Source: Azadirachta indica
Lineage: Eukaryota; Streptophyta; Magnoliopsida; Sapindales; Meliaceae
Length of the DNA stretch: 64,000 bases
Reading direction: 5' to 3'
NCBI GenBank assembly: GCA_022749755.1
Contig: CM040444.1
Coordinates: 3,723,009 to 3,787,008 of the forward strand
Shown here: one piece after another, positions 37,400 to 49,407 of the stretch
How positions within the stretch are numbered: the first letter of the stretch is position 1
How the letters are laid out: the number at the start of each line of letters is the position of its first letter
The notes under the pieces: generated by a model
Seen by the model: only the letters and a program-made list of their open reading frames with translations
The model's database searches: none
Told to the model about the DNA's origin: nothing
Made by a program: the position numbers and the translations under genes

Positions 37400-40256
37400 G
37401 TTTTTCCATTTTCATCAATTTTCACTTTAATATAATTTGACTTTGGCCACTAACATTTTATCTTTCTATCACATTAGTCCCTAAAATAAAAGTACTTTAT
37501 CCAAAAAAAACTCACGTTTAGAAAAGTCGTCCGTTAGTAATCTAAAGGGTAAAATGCTTCCCTCTTCTTTTTGCGAGGATAGAGGGTTATGCCTAGGCCT
37601 CGGAAAAAAAGCCCCAGCCAAACTAAATCGAATCGAATCAAATTATTTAATTTGGTTTGGTTGGATTCGGTCCTTTAAGTTCGGTTTTGTTTGATTTTAA
37701 ATTAATTGATTTAGTTTGAGTTTTATTTTTGCAACAAAAGCAAAAATATGTAAAATTAAAATTTTTGCAGCAAAAGCATGTGAAACATCAAAAAATGTGA
37801 ATGTAAAAGAGAATTTACGAAAAATTTTTCTCTCAAATAAAAATTAAGGCAAAAAAAATCTTATAAAAATTATTCAGAATCTTGTCAAGTTATAAAAAAT
37901 AATGGAAATCTATGCCAGCAATAATAGATTCATGTCAGGAATATTTCTACGAACAATAATATACCCGACAAAAACTTTAAAGGCTAGTTAAGGGTGGACA
38001 AAATCGGGTTTGGCTCGATTTTTGAACTGAAAGTATATAAATTGTAAAACTAAATTATACCAATTTATTTTCTTTCAGTTTAGTTTCACAATTCGATTTC
38101 ACAGTTCGGTTATAAAAAAATTGAAATTGATGAGTTAGTTTGGTTCAATTCGATTCTACAATTCAATTAAGTTTAATTCAAATTTCAGAAATTGAACTCT
38201 ACTTTAATTTGAATTAATTTTTTAAAAAACAAATTGAACTCGAATCTGCCTACTCCTAGTTACTACAAATTAATTCAAATCTCAAATTATATTGGAATAG
38301 ATTTCTTTTGAGTAGGAAAATTTTAGTTAAATTGAAAACAAACTTCTGCGAGCACGTACAAATAACTTAAATTATTATATAATCACATATTTTTATAACT
38401 TTTTATTATTTCAACATAAAAATACTAATATTTAAAATAATTTTGTTGGTGTTTAATATAATTTTATTATGTTTAACATAGTCTTCCTCTAAGAAATAAA
38501 GAAATGCTATGTAATTTTTCCTAGCAGAAGTTTGAATTGCTTTTCTAATGAAAATTGGTTAATACCCCACTTTAAGAACATATCCTCTAATTTATGAGTT
38601 AAAACGCATGCTTTTAACTATTTAGTTCATACACATGTATCAACTATTGATAAGTAATTATATCACATTAAATAAATTTATTCATAATTATTCTAAGTTC
38701 TTAAATAAAATAAAATTTTCTTTTTAACTTGGACCTAAAATTTAAAAAACAGTAATAAAATCAAACTAAATAGACCGATTCAGTTCAATTTTAATTGATT
38801 TCACTCTTCATTTTAATTTAATTTGATTATATTTTAAATATTAAATGAGTTTTGCTTATCTTTAACTACTTATTAGATAATCATTTAGTGTGAATTTATT
38901 TTAATACTAGTTTTTGGTTAAAATATCTAATGAGTGATCTTCAACTCCTTATTTTCATTGATTCTAACTTTATATTTTCTCTTTAAATAGGAACAATGAT
39001 AAAAAATGTTAAGTTTCGCAATAACCTTCTAATGCTTAAGGTAGTAAGGGTATTTTTTTTTTTTTAAGAGTATGAAAAAATAAAGTAAATTTTCAACTTT
39101 AATCACTATTCACACGCATTTTTTATATTTGACTAGTTAACAATTTTTTTTTTTTTATTTTTAACCAAACAACATATTTTTTAAACTATTTTACTCTCAT
39201 GACTAACTTAAATACTTTCAAGCATAACATTTTTTTAGTATAAACTCGAAAGTGCAAAAAAAAAAATGTTTGAAAATGTGATATACACAACACATGAATT
39301 TGAGCACGGTATTTTTTAGACTTTTAAGTTTGTATTCAAAAATATTTTTAGATGATTCAAATTTTTAAAGAGTGAAATGATATAAATATTCAATATTTGA
39401 TAAGTTTAAAAAATATTTTGTTATGGAAAAAAAAAATATGGTCAAAATGAGAAATTTCCCAAAAAATAATTGGCAGTATAACAATAAAAGTTTTAAGACA
39501 TGTATCCCTCTTAAATTGTTGAGAAGGGTTTATAAAGGCCCTTGTACTAATTTGACCGTTGTTGTTAGTTGATAGAAAAAGGAAAGTGTATACAATGATT
39601 GTGTGGTCAGCTCAACGAAGGGTGAGGATGAGTTGATTACATTACACCCACTGTTGCTAACTTGTGATGTTACTTTTGTTGTTAAAATATAATTCACTAT
39701 TAAATTGTAATTAATTGTCATTTTGATTTATATTAAGCAAGATCTTAACTTTACTCACGTGATTTGAAACTTCTACCTCATGTTTTTGGATTATAGATGA
39801 TTGATTCTATTCATAAACTTATTTCAATGGTATATACTTCTCAACCCGAGTTTGAGATTATTGTGAATTTTAAAATAATATATCTTTATTACGTTGTATG
39901 ATAAATTTTATTTTTAAAAGTGTTTTAAATTTTAAAAATAATTTTATATGTTTGATAAATTTTATTATTAAAGTATTGTATTAATTCTAATTATCAAAAC
40001 ATACATAATAAACAGTGATACAAAATTTAATTTTAGGTAAGATTTGTTTTATATATATACTACACATATACTACTTCAAAATAATTAATAGTAAAAAAGA
40101 AATTTTATATTTTCAAAAAAATAAATAAGTAATAATTAGTAATAAAAAGAAAAATATTTTTTGATTTTAATAATTTCATTTCTCCATTGAATTGACATTT
40201 AATAATTATTTTTGGGTAATTTTAAATTTTTATAATTTTAAATGGGTATATTTGGT
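37400..40256. other. repeat-like intergenic DNA
   Basis: 37620-38240 is rich in TCGGTTTGGTT/AATTCGATT-type text that looks like degraded transposon sequence; similar text recurs at 63560-63650. The remainder is AT-rich. No intact frame encodes a recognisable protein. Confidence 0.45.
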
Positions 40257-41697
40257 AAGAGTATTCAATAAATCGGATTAAGCGAATTTGACCAAATCTA
40301 TATCCGATTCATCACTTGATGGATTAAGATTTTTTCAATTTAGCTCGATTTATTGTATAAAATAATCGAATTCAATTTGATCTATTGAAAAAATTTCAAA
40401 CTTGATCCGAGATAATCCGATCTAAATAAGCTAAAAGTAGTGAATTTTAATGTTAATTATATTTTATTAGCGAAGATAATCCAAAAAATATATATAATTT
40501 ATTGAAACTTTCAAACAAATACACGCACTCAAAATAAATAACAAAAAAATGAATATATAAATAATTATAATTAGATTTTTTTTAAAAAAAAAATTGTATT
40601 CTTTAAAATTATATCAAAAATTTAAAAAGTAGCAAAAATATTATGATACGCCTACAAGAATAAATAATTAAAATTTACAACCCTTCACACAATATTGTTA
40701 TCAAACTTCATTTTAACAATATAAAAAAGTTTAAGTAAATTTAGTCTTCTCAACACCTTAAAATGTTACTTATAATGTAAATGAAATATACTGATCATTA
40801 AAAAAACCAAAAAATAATAAATCTAATATGATTATGTATAAGAATTACCAACTCATTATACATAATTGTATTTAAGTCTATATATAATTATCAAAACAAA
40901 CTCATTAGATATGATTGTATATAAGAATTTAACACCAATATAAAAAATTATTCAATTAGTCAATAATATGAAAAGAAAATAAATTACACAAATTAAACAT
41001 TAATAAGCACAATATAATTGTATAAATTGAATAATATAATGACTACATATAATTATCAAAAAGAACTTATTAGATATAATTGTATATAAGAATTTAACCT
41101 CAATATAAAGAAATTTCAATTAGTCAACAATATGAAAAAAATAAATTTTACAAATTAAACGTTAATAACTAAAAAATTATAATTGTATAAATTGAATAAT
41201 ATAAAGATTATATATAATTATAAAAAAAATTATTAGACATAATTTTATATAAGAATTTGACATCAATATTTAGTAATCTATTACAAAAGATTAAAACAAA
41301 ATATAAAATATTAATAAAGAAATTACATCTAACCAACTCATTGAGACTTAGGAAGTTTGAAATGAAGAAAACTAATTGAATGAGAATTGGTCCTATAGAT
41401 ATATTAAAAATTGTTGAATTAAAATTAATAGATTATTGAATTTATGGTAAATATTTAATAAATTTGTATACTATAAACTAAATTTATTTAAAATATTATT
41501 ATATTAATTTAATAGATTGAATCAATTTTGGCGAATGTGAATGCATAATTCAATTCACTGTAAGCGAATTTTAGTCTTTTAATTAAATTCAACCCGATTC
41601 ACTGATATGTCAAATTCACTAAAAAAAACATATGGATTGAATTAGATTAAACGAAATGATCAGATTGATCGGATTAAATTGAATTATGAACACTCTT
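40257..41697. mobile_element. possible nonautonomous DNA element, ends only
   Basis: The ends AAGAGTATTC (40257) and, on the other strand, AAGAGTGTTC (41697) are inverted, and both lead into TCGGATTAA/TTTAATCCGATC text. I could not find a target duplication, so the boundaries are tentative. The interior carries the 165-bp tandem array. Confidence 0.35.
40880..41275. repeat. 165-bp tandem repeat, about 2.5 copies
   Basis: Units start at about 40882, 41047 and 41211, each opening TATAATTATCAAAA or similar, then TTAGA(T/C)AT(A/G)ATTGTATATAAGAATTT, then CAATTAGTCAA(T/C)AATATGAA and AATTGTATAAATTGAATAATATAA. The third unit is incomplete. Confidence 0.85.
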
Positions 41698-42825
41698 AAA
41701 ATTATTTGATATTATATTTACAAATAAAATTATTTTTTAAAATCAGATTTTAAAAAGCAACTTTTTTTTATTTTGCAAAGTCTGCTATAAAATGAAGTGA
41801 TTTTACCAAAATTGATCACACAAAAATTTTACGAAACACCTAAAATGACTTTTAACTACTCAAAATCGTTTTTACCTATACCAATAGTAATTTTAAACAA
41901 GCTTTAATTTGCTTTATTATGTTACATAATTTAAGTTATATACGTTATTTATTTATACTCATTAAGCTATTGAGGATGCAACATGTTTGAGTATTTACTT
42001 ATTAGCAGGTTAAATTAGCTATTTGTGTTAAGAATGTAAAGACTTCTTTCTTATTTAAGATTAATTTGAAAGCAAAAATAATGGTTTGATGATCTTATTT
42101 GTTCTATACAACAATAAAAAATTAGTTATTATTCGACATAAATGTTGTTATCTAACGCATGCTTTTATTAATAATTATATCTATTATTTTTCATGATCTC
42201 TTAGGGTAGTGCTTCATTTTGTATTAATCAAAATTGCATTAATTATGGAATGTAATAAGAAATTATTTTTCGCTACAATACAAATGAAAGTTACTTGCAT
42301 AAACTATCAAAATATATATCCCTAAGTTTTTTTTTTTAAGATTTTAGATGGGAACAAAATTTTTTGCTAGTAATTTGAGATATATTAAATCGAGATTAAA
42401 TAGAAGTCTCTTGATAATTACAAACAAAAATATTATAATTTTAAAAAATTTACAATGATCTCGTAATATATTCTTTTGTAATATAATTTTTTTGTAATAG
42501 TAAAGCAAAGCCAATTTTGTGTATGTATATGAGTATATATATAATTCTATTTAATTGAAGGAAACTAATGAAATTTTCTTTGTTATATCCTTTTTGATTA
42601 ACTATCAATTAAAAAGATATCATTTTTTTTTCAATTTATTAAACTTTAAATAAATTAACCCTTTTTACATTTTTATTTTATTAAAAATTATTAAACTAAC
42701 ATTCTTAAAAAATAAAAAATAAATTTAACTATTTCTTCAATTGTCTTGTTAATTTCTTTTAACATATTATGACTTCAAACTTTTATTATCTTTTAATATG
42801 GTTTTAATATATATTCGATTAATAT
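41698..42825. other. AT-rich intergenic DNA
   Basis: No gene, RNA or clear repeat recognised. Confidence 0.5.
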
Positions 42826-42835
42826 TTATATTAAA

Positions 42836-44017
42836 GGGGTTTTAACACATACTTCCCTTGAAATTTGAGATTTTAACACTTAAATGAAATGTTTAAGAAA
42901 AAACACACTTACCTCCCCTGAACCATTATTTGAGTATGCAATTTTATTTATATGATTATAATACCCTTAATTTCAAAGTAAAGCATAAAAAATTTAATTT
43001 GTATGTAATCAAAAATAATTTTAATTTATATTTATATTTATTTAAAAATTAAAAATTTAATTAATGACAATTTAATTTGTGATTTTAGTTTACGTATATT
43101 TAATATTTATTGAGATTAAAAATTTAATTAATGATAATTTAACTTGATAATTTTATTTTGCATTTATTTAATAACTCAAAATAGGAATTTAATTTTTATT
43201 TATATATCATATTTATTCAAATCTTCAATCTTAATATGCAAAACCATCGCCTTTCTTACTTCCCTTTTTTACAAATTTTTCAGCAATGAACTATATTTTT
43301 TTATTTCACTAAACAATTTAACAAACTTATCAATCTCACTCTTTTTACAAAAACACTTTAATGCAAGATTTATGTCATACAAATTCATATTAAATCCACA
43401 CTTCAATATCAATCTTATGACTCATAAAGTAAATGTAAACTTTTGAGTTTACATAAAAAATTTGATGGAATTACGCAATGACAAAAAATTAGAAAAAATA
43501 TCATCATGGCTAAATTGCTAATTTTAAATATCATTAAATAAATTTTTAATTTAAATAAATATTAAATGAATATAAATTATAGTTATCATTAATCAATATT
43601 TTAATTATTTTAATTTTTTGAACATCAAATAAATTAAAATTGAGTTTCTTAAACTTTATTTTGAAGTAATTAAAAATATTATAGTTATTTTAAGTGAAAA
43701 TATATAGTTAATTGACTGTTTAAGTGAGGTAAGTGTATCTTTTCTTAAAATTTTCATTTAAATATTAAAATTACAAATTAAATTGTCAATAATTAAATTT
43801 CTAATTTTTAAATAAATATAAATATAAATTAAAATTATTTTTGATTATATACAAATTAAATTTCTTATACTTTACTTTGAAATTAAGGGTATTATAATTA
43901 TATAAATAAAATTGGATGGTTAACTAATAGTTCAGGGGAAGTAAGTGTGTCTTTTCTTAAATCTTTCATTTAAGTGTTAAAATCTTAAACCTCAGGGGAG
44001 GTATCCATTAAAAACCC
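42836..44017. mobile_element. Mutator-like foldback element, 1.18 kb, with 10-bp target duplication
   Basis: Long terminal inverted repeats of about 250 bp (42836-43085 and 43768-44017, roughly 90% alike by eye) begin GGGGTTTT and GGGTTTTT. Perfect 10-bp direct repeats TTATATTAAA flank it at 42826-42835 and 44018-44027. Long TIRs plus a 9-10 bp duplication are characteristic of Mutator-like elements. There is no transposase frame, so it is nonautonomous. A degenerate extra copy of the right-end sequence lies inside at about 43640-43790. Confidence 0.85.
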
Positions 44018-44027
44018 TTATATTAAA

Positions 44028-45098
44028 TACACAAAATTTTTTATTATATCCTAAAATTAAAATCAAAATACAAAAATTTATAATTTATTTAAAAAAATTA
44101 TTAAATTACGTCCAATTTCACCAAAATTCCCCGAGTTTGTTTAACCGTTATTCCTACGTCAAACGTTCTTCATTCAAATACGACGCAGTCCATATGCATG
44201 TGAAGGATGAAGAAGGGTTGAAAATCATTTAAAAAAAAAATCCCAAATCGAAACGTAACTATAAGTTTCTGTGTTCTGTCTCTGTATCTTAATAATTACC
44301 CAAAAATATCCATTGGTTATTCGCATTCTTAGGATCCTACCCAGATCCGCATTTCACTCCCTCTGTGTGTATTTTTTTTTAATTTTTAATTTTTAATTTT
44401 TCTGGTTTCTTATATGTCACACATTGATGGTATCCAAATATGGCAAATCTGTGATAAACTAATATGTGATAAGTTTGGTTAGTTTTTTCTGGTTTCTTAG
44501 TTCTATACCTACTCCATTGTTATCTTTTTACCAAATTCAGACCAGAAATTCTCGGGTCCCAAATCGCACACCCTTTAACTCTCTCTGTGCAGTTTCAGAA
44601 TTTTGGTTTGTTTAGTTTTTTCTTTTTTTGGTGGGTAACTTAACTGCAATTTTGAGAGTTAAAGAGTTTTTTGATTCGTTTTATTTGATATAGGGATCTG
44701 GGAATTTCTTCTTTTTTCTGAATTTAGGTTCTGTGATTTCTTAGTTTGATATAAAGCATCGGCATTTTGATTTATTTCACTGATTCTGCTAATTTAGGAT
44801 CTGGGTTTTTCTGCAATCTTTCAAATTTTGGATCTTTTTGTGTTTTCTGGATCTGGGTGTCTCGCATTGTCACGTTGCGTTTGTTGGATAGAATTTTCTT
44901 TCTAATATTAAGAGTTCAAGCATTGGAATCTATGGATTGATTGTATCTCCTGAGAAGTGTGTGATGAATCACTTGATTCATCTTAAGGTTACCTCTTCGG
45001 AAACAAGAGATCTTTGAGTTATTGGAATTAGAATCATGGGCTGCATTTGCTGGAAAGTGTTTGGAACCGAGAGCTTGTGACTATTTGGAAGTAGAATT
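44028..45098 (+). promoter_or_regulatory. promoter and 5' leader of the CDK-like kinase
   Basis: 44240-44980 is T-rich with TC-rich tracts, as in plant leaders. It ends in the 63-bp tandem duplication listed separately. No other gene is seen. Confidence 0.45.
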
Positions 45099-45123
45099 AT
45101 GGGCTGTATTTGCTCGAAAGGAA
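44998..45123 (+). repeat. 63-bp tandem duplication spanning the kinase start codon
   Basis: Two units (about 44998-45060 and 45061-45123) share TTGGAA(T/G)TAGAAT and then ATGGGCTG(C/T)ATTTGCT(G/C)GAAAG. Each supplies an ATG followed by GCIC. The period is 63 bp, exactly 21 codons. Confidence 0.85.
45036..45080 (+). CDS. 14-codon uORF mimicking the kinase N-terminus
   Basis: ATG at 45036 encodes MGCICWKVFGTESL and stops at TGA 45078-45080, in frame with and 63 nt upstream of the main ATG. It has its own Met-Gly-Cys start. Likely initiates in competition with the main start if included in the mRNA. Confidence 0.55.
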   Translation: MGCICWKVFGTESL

Positions 45124-48100
45124 CTCGAGCAAACCAAAATGTTGCCGAAAATAATGCCAAGGACAAAGAATTAACCAAGAAAACCTCTAAACGTTTAGGT
45201 TCCTTCAAGAAGGAGAATGTAACTGTAGTGGTGGAGACAGATGGCCTTGGAAATGAAGCAACGACGCGGTTGATAAATGATCAATCCTTGGATGATGATG
45301 TGGGGTCCTCCGATGAGGGAGAGAAGAAGGCAAAGCACCAGCTGCGAAGGCTGGGAACAATAGAAGTTGGGGTAGGTGCTATGCAAGTAGCGCAGCAGCG
45401 AATGACTAGGATCACTAGCGTGAGCATTGGAGAGAAAGGAGCACAAGTTGTTGCTGGTTGGCCTCCTTGGCTGACTGCTGTTGCAGGTGAAGCCATCAAT
45501 GGATGGGTACCACGAAAGGCTGATTCTTTTGAGAAGTTAGACAAGGTCAGCTGATTATCCAGCATTTGATATTATCTGATTTATTAGTTGTGATTCTTGC
45601 TAGTGGAATATATAGAAAATTTCCTAAATTCTTTGCAAGTTTTAATTTCACATAAAATTAGATATTGGGCATTGTATTTTCATTGGTATGCTTTTAGAAT
45701 AAGTAAAGGTCATAGTTTTTGTTTGTTATGGTGGATATTATAAATTAGAGAAGATTAATATGGGTTCAGGCATGCTATTCTGGCGACCATTTGAAAAAAG
45801 AAAATCATTTTTACTCAATTGTTTTGTGGTATTTGTTCATAATTTAAGCTAATGTTGCAGATTGGACAAGGAACTTATAGCAGTGTGTACAAGGCCCGTG
45901 ACCTAGAGAATAACAAATTAGTTGCATTAAAGAAAGTGCGTTTTGCTAATATGGATCCGGAGAGTGTTCGTTTTATGGCAAGAGAAATCATTATACTGCG
46001 TAGGCTTGATCACCCAAATGTCATGAAGATCGAAGGTCTAATTACCTCAAGGGTTTCTGGAAGTTTGTATCTTGTATTTGAATATATGGATCATGATCTT
46101 GCTGGGCTTGCTGCAACTTCTGGGGTTAAGTTCACTGAAGCACAGGTTCTTTCATTTTCCCCTTCTAATTTTAGCCGTCAAGAGAAAAAATTTGATGACA
46201 GTAATGTGCTAATCAGATGGAACTATCATATTTGTCACAAAATGAAGTGAAATTTCAGTGGACTCGCTAAAAATCTGATAAGTAGCCTGTTATTATTGCA
46301 ACCTTTGATAGAAACTGTGGTGGATATTTCTTTTCTTTTGAAGATGAGATGATCATACATGCTGCATTTATTTCATATTGTGCAATATTTGACACTGTGA
46401 TGCATTCTCAACCAATAGTAATGTTTTCTCCCCTTCTCGGGACTTATTTTATGAATGAAAGATTTAATGCAGTGCACATTAATCTCTTTGGTTTGTACAT
46501 AATGTGAGAGTTTATGCCTTGGGTCTTGCAGATCAAATGTTACATGCAACAGCTACTTCGTGGATTAGAACATTGCCATAGTCGTGGGATTTTGCACCGT
46601 GACATCAAGGGCTCTAATCTTCTTATAGATCATAATGGCATTCTCAAGATTGGTGATTTTGGGCTGGCAACTTTCTTCCAATCTTCTCAGAAGCAGCCTT
46701 TGACAAGTAGGGTAGTAACTTTATGGTACCGGCCACCTGAGCTTTTGCTCGGTTCCACAGATTATGGAGCCACAGTAGATTTGTGGAGCACTGGTTGCAT
46801 TCTTGCAGAATTATTTGCCGGGAAACCTATCATGCCTGGAAGAACGGAGGTACTTTTCCTAGCCTTTTTCTTTCATATTACACTATGTGCTTGTAAACTC
46901 TTTGTTATCTATATCAATTGCCTGGCAGACATTGCTAACTCTTGCATCCTTTGTGCAACACAACACAAATTTGATACCTGTTAGAACATTTCCATGTGTT
47001 AGACGTATGGAGACAGATAGCTTTTGCAGTTTTTTTTTGGTCACAATATTTATTCTGTTTTTCCTTCTTCTCATTTTCTTTTAATTTGTTAATTTTGGGA
47101 GTAGTGTGAATAAAATAACTTCTTTGCCAATAGGCAGTGCTCAAATTCTGTCCACGACAAGTTAATTAGCTAATTTGCTAGTGGCTTGGAATAAACATAT
47201 TGGTATCCTGCTGTGATGCAGGAATCAAACTGCTTCAATCAGCAACATGTTATTTGAAGTTTTAATTTGTTTGTGGCAAGACTCGATAGGACAGGCTTCT
47301 CCCTGTTTGGGTAGCCGGGAAATGCTTGAAAAGGCCGTTCCACATTCTTGTATGCCAACATATTTATTAGTTTAAATTTACAATTCTCTACTTTCTTGTA
47401 TTATGGATCTACTAGGAAATTTGAATATTAAACTTCAGAAATAATTTTTTAATTGAAGCAGTTCCACAATTAAGACAATCAAACTGCAACATCAGCTGAT
47501 GGGAAAGTGATATTGCAGTTCCATGTCATCTGACACATGGGACGAGAAATTTGACATACAACTGGGGAAATGGGGAAGTGTAGTATTACTTTTTGTAAAA
47601 TTTTTTTATAATAAACGCCATATAGTCTTCAGATATCTGTAATTATGTGGAATGTGAAGATCTCTTAAATTTTCTTTGTAGGTGGAGCAACTGCATAAGA
47701 TCTTCAAACTTTGTGGATCGCCGTCTGAAGAATACTGGAAGAGATCAAAATTGCCACATGCCACCATTTTCAAACCTCAACATCCTTACAAGCGGTGTGT
47801 TGCTGACACATTTAAGGACTTTCCTTCTTCAGCTTTGTCTCTTTTGGATGTCCTTCTCTCAACAGAACCTGAGGGTCGTGGAACGGCTTCTTCTGCACTT
47901 CAAAGTGAGGTAAGTTTGTTTGGAGTTTTGTTGTTTTGTACCTTCTTACTGACTTTACTCCATTGATTGTGGATGATAAATAATGCCTCTGGATCTTTCC
48001 TTTTCCAGTTCTTTACGACAAAGCCTCTTCCCTGTGATCCATCTAGTTTGCCCAAGTACCCACCTAGCAAGGAGTTTGATGCAAAGCTTCGAGATGAGGA

Positions 48101-49407
48101 TAGAAGGTGACCATTCCCTGATCTATATTATTTAAATCTATATGAGATTTACTTATTTCATAACCTCTTACAAAAATCATTATCTGTGTGGTTTTGTAAC
48201 CTAACCTCTGTTGTTTCGTAACCTAACCTCTGTTGTTTCCGAAGAATTAGTATTAAAGAAATTTCCTTATTGTTGTCTTCTAGTTTTAGTTCTCGGGGCT
48301 TGGTAGAATTCAATCCTCTGTTATTCTTTTACTGAGTTGGGGAAAAATCTCAAGTTACTCATTAAAAAAGTAGAAATTTTAGAAAGGAAAAATTTACACC
48401 CTTGCTCATGATAAAGATTTTTACACTGAACCAGGAGAGGAACAGCTGGCGGTAAAGGGCGCAGTCAGGAGTCAATCAGGAAAGCTGCCAAAGAATCTAA
48501 GGCTGTTCCGGCACCCGATGCCAATGCTGAGTTGCAGACATCCATATTGGTAATTCATTCATTGTGATCATTTGTACACCATCACTTGGTACTTCCACCC
48601 TTTAATCTATATTTGCAAAGTTTCTAATTTCTCTAATAATTATTATTTTGAACTAATACAGAAGAGACAAAAGCAGAATAATCCCAAAAGCATTAGTGAA
48701 AACTACCATCCAGAAGAAGATGCTGGTTCTGGCTTTCCTATGGAGCCTCCAAGAGGCATCACACAAAACGTTTACTGCCAAGGTGGCCAATCACTGCAAC
48801 CAGGCGACTTTGGATCTCCGCGGAATATGATGACAAACAACGATAGAAATTCAAGATCTTACATACATCCTGGGGCAGCAGGTTTATCCAGATTTTCCAA
48901 TTCAGTTGCAGTTAGAGGACATTCCGAGTTAGATTATAGCAATAGAGTGAATCCACAGTGGTCTGAAGACTCCGGACATGAATGGTCCCAAAATTTGCTG
49001 GGTAGACTGAAGTCGTCATATAAGAAGGACGAAAAGCCTTCTGGAAATGAGTCTGCAATAGTAAGGGAATTTTTGCGATCTTTTTTTGAATGGTTTGAAT
49101 AGTCTGCTTTCACTGTTGCATAACGTTTAAGACTTTATTCATTCATTATGACTTTCTGGAGTTATGAACTAATCTCTTAAATCTTTTTGTTTAACAGCAG
49201 GATTATGGATCCAAGAACAGCCGCATTCATTACTCTGGACCGTTAATACCTGCAGGGGGAAACCTTGATGAAATGCTCAAAGAGCACGAGAGACAAATCC
49301 AGCATGCTGTTCGGAAAGCTCGTGGGGAAAAGAGCAAACCCCAGAAAACCAATGGTGAAAATGGCCAAACCCAGTCTCTTCTCAACTACGGAAAAAAAGG
49401 CAGGTGA
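45099..49407 (+). CDS. CDK-like Ser/Thr kinase with N-myristoylation signal, 698 aa, 8 exons
   Basis: Member of the plant CDK-like group related to At1g54610 and IBS1. Exons: 45099-45545, 45861-46145, 46532-46849, 47682-47909, 48009-48106, 48435-48549, 48662-49060, 49201-49407, in frame. The N-terminus MGCICSKG is a good myristoylation/palmitoylation signal, implying membrane attachment. Residues 1-149 are otherwise low-complexity. The kinase domain starts IGQGTYSSVYKA (150-161), with catalytic Lys in VALKKV (173), MAREI in the C-helix, HRDIKGSNLL (266-275), DFGLA (286-290) and VVTLWYRPPELLLG. The long C-terminal tail is basic and Ser/Gln-rich, ending near LLNYGKKGR. The acceptor of the last exon is CAGCAG, so a one-residue (Gln) variant of 699 aa is possible. 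Confidence 0.95.
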
